A DNA stretch of 64,000 bases. It comes from Alphaproteobacteria bacterium (GTDB lineage: Bacteria; Pseudomonadota; Alphaproteobacteria; Micropepsales; Micropepsaceae). The number at the start of each line of letters is the position of its first letter. Position 1 is the first letter of the stretch. Position numbers and translations under genes: made by a program. The notes below the pieces were generated by a model that saw only the letters and a list, made by a program, of their open reading frames with translations, made no database searches and was not told the origin of the DNA. Of the stretch, positions 59,708-64,000 are shown in pieces. The DNA lies in assembly GCA_003139615.1 (NCBI GenBank), contig PLJH01000028.1, positions 13,510 through 77,509 on the forward strand, written 5' to 3'.

Positions 59708-60526
59708 CTACCGTCCCTTGAACACGGGTTCGCGTTTTTCGACAAAGGCGCGGGCCGCTTCCTTGTGATCTTCGGTCATGCCCGTGTGGATGTGATGCGT
59801 CGCTTCGAGGTCGAGGCAATCGTCGGTCTCCCCGGCCGCCGCGCGATTGAGATTTTCCTTCATGTAGCGATAGGCCACACGCGGGCCGGAGGCGAGGCGC
59901 TGCGCAATCTCCAGCGTTTTCTTTTCGAGCTGGTCCGCGGGCACAACCCAGTTGACGAGGCCGAGGCGCAGCGCCTCCTTCATGTCGACGCGCTCGGAGA
60001 GAAGATAGAGTTCGCGCGCCTTCCCCGTGCCCACAAGCTGCGTGAGGAAATAGGTGCCGCCGTAATCGCCGGAGAATCCCACACGTGCAAAGGCGGTCGT
60101 CATCACGGCGTTCTCGGCTGCTATGCGCAAATCGCAGGCGAGTGCGAGCGCGAAACCCGCGCCGGCCGCGGCGCCTGGAAGCGCTGCCAAGGTCGGCTTG
60201 GGCATTTTGTGGAGCCTGCCGGCCGTCGCGCGCTGGCTGACACGTTGCAGGTGAATCCGGCTGTCGAGATCGAGCTTCACGCCGTCTCCCGCCGCCATGC
60301 CTTTCACGTCGCCGCCCGCACAGAAGCCGCCGCCGGCCCCCGTTAATACGACGACGCCCACATCGGGGTCCGTCTCGCATTTCGCCAGCACAGCGCCCAT
60401 CGCCTGCAGCATGTCCTGGCTCAGCGCGTTGCGCCGTTCGGGGCGGTTCATGGTGATGGTTGCGACACCGTGTTCCACATGGGCCAGAAGATCATTGGTG
60501 CCGGTTTCGATCGTGCGTGCGGTCAT
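59708..60526 (-). CDS. Enoyl-CoA hydratase/isomerase family protein (PaaG-like)
   Basis: A 272-residue crotonase. It has ATITMNRPERRNALSQDML, the oxyanion loop GAGGGFCAGGDVKGMAAGDG and GAAAGAGFALALACDLRIAA. The first catalytic Glu position of hydratases (GGGxE) is Ala here, while Asp appears in GFSGDYGG, an arrangement seen in PaaG/isomerase-type members. The ATG at 60524-60526 has GGGAGA upstream. The gene ends 6 bases from the LprI-like gene, converging. Confidence 0.9.
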   Translation of the reverse strand: MTARTIETGTNDLLAHVEHGVATITMNRPERRNALSQDMLQAMGAVLAKCETDPDVGVVVLTGAGGGFCAGGDVKGMAAGDGVKLDLDSRIHLQRVSQRATAGRLHKMPKPTLAALPGAAAGAGFALALACDLRIAAENAVMTTAFARVGFSGDYGGTYFLTQLVGTGKARELYLLSERVDMKEALRLGLVNWVVPADQLEKKTLEIAQRLASGPRVAYRYMKENLNRAAAGETDDCLDLEATHHIHTGMTEDHKEAARAFVEKREPVFKGR

Positions 60527-60768
60527 GGCTGTCTCCCAGTTTGAGCAGAGCCTTGCACGCTCGCGGGTGCACGAAAAGGCCGGGATCGTCCGGAATTCGG
60601 TCGTTTCCGAGTCCGCCCGCTGGTTCATGGATGCGACTTACAAGGCTTGGACGTATGCCGCATGCGCATGGCTCCTAACAATTGCACTGCAGCAAATGCG
60701 CCCCATCTGAGTGCCAAGGCCGGTTAAGGCGAATTCACCAACCCCGCCCGACCGAAGTGGAGAGGCAC

Positions 60769-60990
60769 ATGCGTAACATTTCTTTCAAGACAGCATCCGT
60801 CGACAATTCATCAAGCGAATCCGTCGGGACAGCGCTGACCGTCACCGTCATCGTCGGTTCCGTGCTGTTGCTGCTGGCTGCGATGGCCGGCCCGGCGCCG
60901 GTGCTTGCCGATACGAGCGTGGCTCAGGTTGCGAAGCCCGCGATCGAACAGGTTGTCGTCACGGCGGCGCGGCTGCATCATGTTTCGTGA
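60769..60990 (+). CDS. Small membrane or exported protein
   Basis: A 73-residue protein with one hydrophobic segment (LTVTVIVGSVLLLLAAMAGP, about residues 22-41) flanked by polar ends, then a short tail VAKPAIEQVVVTAARLHH. It may be an anchored or secreted small protein; a signal-peptidase site could follow VLADTS. GGAGAGG stands 3 bases before the ATG at 60769. The gap upstream (60527-60768) shows nothing else. Function unknown. Confidence 0.62.
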   Translation: MRNISFKTASVDNSSSESVGTALTVTVIVGSVLLLLAAMAGPAPVLADTSVAQVAKPAIEQVVVTAARLHHVS

Positions 60991-61030
60991 TGCCGAACGG
61001 TAAGTGCGATGGGCGGGAAGCCCGTCGCGC

Positions 61031-62518
61031 TTACTCCTCGTTCGGGACTTCCTCGAAGATGACTTCGTGGCCCCACAGCCGTTCGATATGGGCGCAGACA
61101 AGCTCCCGGCTCTGCACTTGCAGCGGAACGCCGCGGTTCATGCGATGCTCGACAAACAGTTTGCGGTCGCTGTGAAGGTTGGCGCCTGTGATCTGGATGT
61201 TCGCATCCGCCGATCCGACATCGTATTGACGGGCAAGCGAGGCGCGCACGCGGCGATAGCCGGTTTCGTTGTGGATCGATGAAACCTTGTAGGCTCCTTC
61301 GTCCGCCTTGTCGAAAAGCGCGAACATCCGGAAGTCGCGCATGAGCTTCGGGCTCAGGAACTGCTCGATGAAGCTTTCGTCGCGATAGTTGGCCCAGCCG
61401 TCCTTGAGCACATCCATCCAGTCGCCCTTGCCGGCGATATGGGGAAACCAGTCGCGGTCTTCCGGTGTGGGTGTTGTGCAGATGCGCTTGATGTCCGCCA
61501 TCATGCCGTAGCCCAGCGCATAGGGGTTGAGGCCGTAGTATCGGCGGTCGTCGAAGTCCGGCTGGAACACGACGCTCGTATGGCTGTGCAGGAATTCGAG
61601 CAGCGAGCTTTCCGTGATGAGGCCCTTGTCGTAGAGCGCGTTCATCAGGGTGTAATGCACAAAGGTCGCGCAGCCCTCGTTCATGACTTTGGTCTGCCGC
61701 TGAGGATAGAAATATTGCGAGAGGTTACGCACGATCCGCAGCATTTCCCGCTGCCAGGGCTTGAGCGCCGGGGAATGTTTTTCGAGGAAGTAGAGGATGT
61801 TCTCCTCGGGAACCTTCATTTCGCCCGGATAGTCTTCTTCCGGATCTATAGCGGGTGAGACTGCCGGTGGCTCGATACCCGCAGGCAGTGTGCGCCACAA
61901 CTCGCTATAGGCCTCTTCCTCGTGCTCCACGCGCTTGCGGCGCTTCTCGAGCACGCGTTCCTTCGACGGTCGCGGCGGGCGGCGGTAGCGGAACACGCCC
62001 TGATCCATCAGCGCATGCGCCGAATCGAGCACAGCTTCGACGTCGTCGCGTCCATGCCGGTCTTCGCAGGCGGCGATATAGCGCTTGGCGAAAGCGAGAT
62101 AGTCGAGAATGCCTTCGGCGTTGGTCCATTGCCGGAACAGGTAATTGTTCTTGAAGAAATGGTTGTGGCCGAAGGCGGCATGCGCGATGACCAGCGCCTG
62201 CATCGTCATCGAATTTTCTTCGAGCAGATAGGAAATGCAGGGGCTCGAATTGATCACGATCTCATAGGCAAGCGCGCTGTAGCCCGCGCGATACATCGCT
62301 TCCTCGCGGGCAAACAGCTTGCCGAAGGACCAATGATTGTACATCAGCGGCATGGCGAGCGAGGAATAGGCGTCGAGCATCTGCTCCGACGAGATGACCT
62401 CGATCTGGTTCGGATAGACATCGAGCTTGAGTTCGCCCAGCGCGATCTCCTCGATTGCCTTGTAGACGCGGTCAAGCGTCCCAAAGTCCCATTCGGACTC
62501 GGTAAACAGAGGAGTCAT
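61031..62518 (-). CDS. SpoVR-family protein
   Basis: A 495-residue SpoVR/YcgB protein. It shows the family blocks YPNQIEVISSEQMLDAYSS, GYSALAYEIVINSSPCISYL, IAHAAFGHNHFFKNNYLFRQ, MNEGCATFVHYTLM and YALGYGMM-type (NPYALGYGMMADIKR). In many proteobacteria spoVR follows prkA and the DUF444 gene yeaH in one stress-response operon; here the DUF444 gene is upstream. Function is poorly known. Its ATG overlaps the stop of the GIY-YIG gene (ATGA), so the inserted gene now sits in the translational path to spoVR. Confidence 0.94.
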   Translation of the reverse strand: MTPLFTESEWDFGTLDRVYKAIEEIALGELKLDVYPNQIEVISSEQMLDAYSSLAMPLMYNHWSFGKLFAREEAMYRAGYSALAYEIVINSSPCISYLLEENSMTMQALVIAHAAFGHNHFFKNNYLFRQWTNAEGILDYLAFAKRYIAACEDRHGRDDVEAVLDSAHALMDQGVFRYRRPPRPSKERVLEKRRKRVEHEEEAYSELWRTLPAGIEPPAVSPAIDPEEDYPGEMKVPEENILYFLEKHSPALKPWQREMLRIVRNLSQYFYPQRQTKVMNEGCATFVHYTLMNALYDKGLITESSLLEFLHSHTSVVFQPDFDDRRYYGLNPYALGYGMMADIKRICTTPTPEDRDWFPHIAGKGDWMDVLKDGWANYRDESFIEQFLSPKLMRDFRMFALFDKADEGAYKVSSIHNETGYRRVRASLARQYDVGSADANIQITGANLHSDRKLFVEHRMNRGVPLQVQSRELVCAHIERLWGHEVIFEEVPNEE

Positions 62519-62916
62519 CTTGCGTCCTTCGGGGCTCGCTGCGCTCGCACCTCAGGATGACGAGAGCCGGACGAGTGGAAAGAATGAACGAGTGCCCGCT
62601 TGGACGGGCGAGGATCTTTCTTGGGTTTGCCGGCGCGACGTTTGGACAGTTGCTTCAATCCGGCGGCGTCGCTGGCGATCAGCGCTTTCTTTTTCGCACG
62701 ACCCCATCCTTTGATTCGACGTTCGGCGTCATGCGCGTCCTGAAGATCGTCGAAACGCTTCGACCAGACTAGAACGACAGGTCTACGCGAGGATGTATAG
62801 CCGATAAACTTTGCGTCGTTATGCTCATCCACGCGGGTCTGAACGTCTTGGTAGGAGGTGGAACCCACATAATAGCTCTGATCCGAGCAGCGCAGCATGT
62901 AGGTCCAGCCGCTCAT
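62515..62916 (-). CDS. GIY-YIG nuclease-domain protein within inverted repeats
   Basis: A 133-residue protein whose first 85 residues form a GIY-YIG nuclease domain: WTYMLRCSDQSYYVGSTS (the GIY and YIG equivalents), TRVDEHND with the catalytic-type Arg, and RRPVVLVWSKRFDDLQDAHD with the later Glu region AERRIKGWGR. The last 15 residues (RHPEVRAQRAPKD) are encoded by the left arm of a perfect 38-base inverted repeat, and the ATG stands five bases inside the right arm. The gene is in the same direction as spoVR and its stop overlaps the spoVR start. It is a small UvrC-N-like or homing-type nuclease; target unknown. Confidence 0.85.
   Translation of the reverse strand: MSGWTYMLRCSDQSYYVGSTSYQDVQTRVDEHNDAKFIGYTSSRRPVVLVWSKRFDDLQDAHDAERRIKGWGRAKKKALIASDAAGLKQLSKRRAGKPKKDPRPSKRALVHSFHSSGSRHPEVRAQRAPKDAR
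62525..62562 (+). repeat. Left 38-bp arm of perfect inverted repeat around the GIY-YIG gene
   Basis: TCCTTCGGGGCTCGCTGCGC and the following 18 bases to GGATGACG. It is the exact reverse complement of 62922-62959. The arm itself has an inner dyad (GCGAGC-type, CTCGCTGCGCTCGC), so each arm can also fold. It encodes the tail of the GIY-YIG protein. I recall closely similar GC-rich palindromes as dispersed repeats in alphaproteobacterial genomes. Confidence 0.92.
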
Positions 62917-62921
62917 TTCGG

Positions 62922-62959
62922 CGTCATCCTGAGGTGCGAGCGCAGCGAGCCCCGAAGGA
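62922..62959 (-). repeat. Right 38-bp arm of perfect inverted repeat around the GIY-YIG gene
   Basis: CGTCATCCTGAGGTGCGAGC up to CCCCGAAGGA at 62959, exactly complementary to 62525-62562. It ends directly against the DUF444 stop codon (62960-62962), while the left arm ends 6 bases from the spoVR start codon. The 435-bp unit 62525-62959 thus fills the whole gap between two operon partners. Confidence 0.92.
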
Positions 62960-64000
62960 TCATGACGTGACCTCCGTTTTCTTGAAAAGTTCGCGGAACA
63001 CCGGAAAGATATCCGCCGGCTTGGAAATACGCTTGGTCGCGAAATTGGGCCACAGATCGGCGACGGTGCGATAGGCGCGCCACAGTTCGGCGCCGGAATC
63101 CTCGCTCGCGAACACTTCCATTTCGCGCTCGTCGAGGATTTCGATATAGGCATAATATTGGCAGAGCGGCATGATGTCGGCGTTCAGCATCTCCACGCAG
63201 TGTCGCGCATCGCCGGATTGCGTGTAGCCGTCGGAGGCTTGCGCCGCGTAGATATTCCAGTCGGCAGTCGCGTAACGCTCCTTCTGAATCTCCAGCATCT
63301 TGTCCAGCGCTGTCGACACGATCGTGCCGCCCGATTGGCGCGAATAGAAGAACTCCTGCTCGTCTACTTCCTGTGCGTCGTGCGTGTGGCGAATGAACAC
63401 GATGTCGACGCGCTCGTAGCGCCGCTTCAGGAACAGATGCAGCAGCATGTAGAACCGCTTGGCGAGGTCTTTCTCGCGCTCGCCCATCGAACCCGAGACA
63501 TCCATCAGGCAGAACATCACGGCCTGGCTCGTGGGTATCGGTTGCTCGGTGAACGCGTTGTACCGCACGTCGATCGGGTCGATGAACCCGATCCATTTGC
63601 GCTTCGCATTCGCCTTGGCGATGTCTTCCCTGAGTGTCACGATCCGCGCGCGTATCTCGTCGGTCTGCGGCTCCTCGCGCTCGAGCGCGTCCAGCTGTTC
63701 CACGAGCAGATTGAGATTGGCGATCGACGGTCGTTTGAGCGCTATGCGCCGGCCGAAGGCGTGGCGCATGGTCCGGATCAGATTGATCTGGGTGGGCGAA
63801 CCGGCCGTCGTGATGCCGGAACGGCGCCAGGTGCGGCTGGGCGTTTCCTTGAGTGTGGTGCGTACGAGGTTGGGAAGCTCGAGATCCTCGAAGAAGATGT
63901 CGAGAATCTCGTCCTGCGTCATCGTGAATTCGAAATCGTCCTCGCCGTCGCCGGAATCGCCTGCCTGCTTACCGCGCCCGCCGTCTTCACCCGAGCGCGG
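62960..64000 (-). CDS. DUF444/YeaH-family protein (partial, runs off the right edge)
   Basis: The frame is open from the right edge to the stop at 62960-62962, giving at least 346 residues; the N-terminus lies outside the window. It has the DUF444 marks GSPTQINLIRTMRHAFGRRI, then a von Willebrand/MIDAS-like loop MFCLMDVSGSMGEREKDLA and RRYERVDIVFIRHTHDAQEV, YYSRQSGGT-type (FFYSRQSGGTIVSTAL). An acidic Gly/Asp-rich stretch (KQAGDSGDGEDDFEF) precedes it, as in YeaH. It belongs with PrkA and SpoVR in stress physiology. An internal ATG at 63920 is not its start. Confidence 0.93.
   Translation of the reverse strand, partial: PRSGEDGGRGKQAGDSGDGEDDFEFTMTQDEILDIFFEDLELPNLVRTTLKETPSRTWRRSGITTAGSPTQINLIRTMRHAFGRRIALKRPSIANLNLLVEQLDALEREEPQTDEIRARIVTLREDIAKANAKRKWIGFIDPIDVRYNAFTEQPIPTSQAVMFCLMDVSGSMGEREKDLAKRFYMLLHLFLKRRYERVDIVFIRHTHDAQEVDEQEFFYSRQSGGTIVSTALDKMLEIQKERYATADWNIYAAQASDGYTQSGDARHCVEMLNADIMPLCQYYAYIEILDEREMEVFASEDSGAELWRAYRTVADLWPNFATKRISKPADIFPVFRELFKKTEVTS

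Noticed and set aside
1-64000. CRISPR arrays, rRNA genes, or complete insertion sequences
   Set aside because: No regularly spaced direct repeats, no rRNA segments and no transposase motifs were seen on reading both strands.

Overview
This is a GC-rich bacterial chromosome segment, most likely from an alphaproteobacterium. The evidence is a class I lysyl-tRNA synthetase, the run ProX-type deacylase / CnoX / LON-substrate-binding protein / Trm112 / DUF971, a long alphaproteobacterial-type dCTP deaminase, an ELM1-like protein, and the DUF444-SpoVR pair. I cannot fix the order or genus from sequence alone. No rRNA, CRISPR array or complete transposon was seen. One tRNA, tRNA-Gly(CCC), is present.

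Layout. 1-22.3 kb is mostly housekeeping: tRNA editing and proteostasis (ProX end, CnoX, LON-like, Trm112), an SPFH/flotillin-like protein, a Kir-type channel lacking the usual selectivity filter, leucine synthesis (leuD, an enoyl-CoA hydratase, leuB in an ATGA-overlapped run), a TetR/quinone-reductase pair, two tandem hotdog thioesterases, pyrD, class I LysRS, a hybrid-type histidine kinase with decayed receiver and Hpt modules, and a DinG/XPD-like helicase. 22.3-43 kb is an accessory, patchwork region. It holds gene remnants (RHS-like end, tyrosine-recombinase end, a histidine-kinase end, a Crp/Fnr end, a truncated hydrolase), several dispersed repeat families, two paralogous TetR modules sharing a promoter/operator, ammonium, MscS and ClC transport proteins, a membrane LuxR-type HTH with a DUF4199 partner, and a possible defence-like pair (a nucleoside-deoxyribosyltransferase/TIR-like protein and a SEC-C/TPR protein) bracketed by inverted copies of one repeat family. 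43-55 kb returns to conserved genes: dCTP deaminase, DedA, a metallophosphoesterase, a cluster of ELM1-like protein, an unrecognised 634-residue protein and a 2OG-Fe(II) oxygenase, a beta-propeller protein, an EndoIII-like protein and kynureninase. 55.4-64 kb starts with the tRNA and two orphan genes. It continues with bfd/bfr behind a clear sigma70-type promoter, a MaoC-like/glyoxalase/enoyl-CoA hydratase set, and SpoVR plus DUF444, between which a GIY-YIG nuclease gene sits inside perfect 38-bp inverted repeats.

The strongest leads are: (1) the GIY-YIG cassette bounded by perfect palindrome arms, filling exactly the gap between the DUF444 and spoVR genes; (2) the repeat-bracketed NDT/TIR-like plus SEC-C/TPR module; (3) a repeat family whose copies sit precisely at the broken ends of three different genes; (4) a Kir-like channel without GYG; (5) duplicated TetR modules with one conserved operator. 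Family names come from my recognition of motifs; no database search was run.
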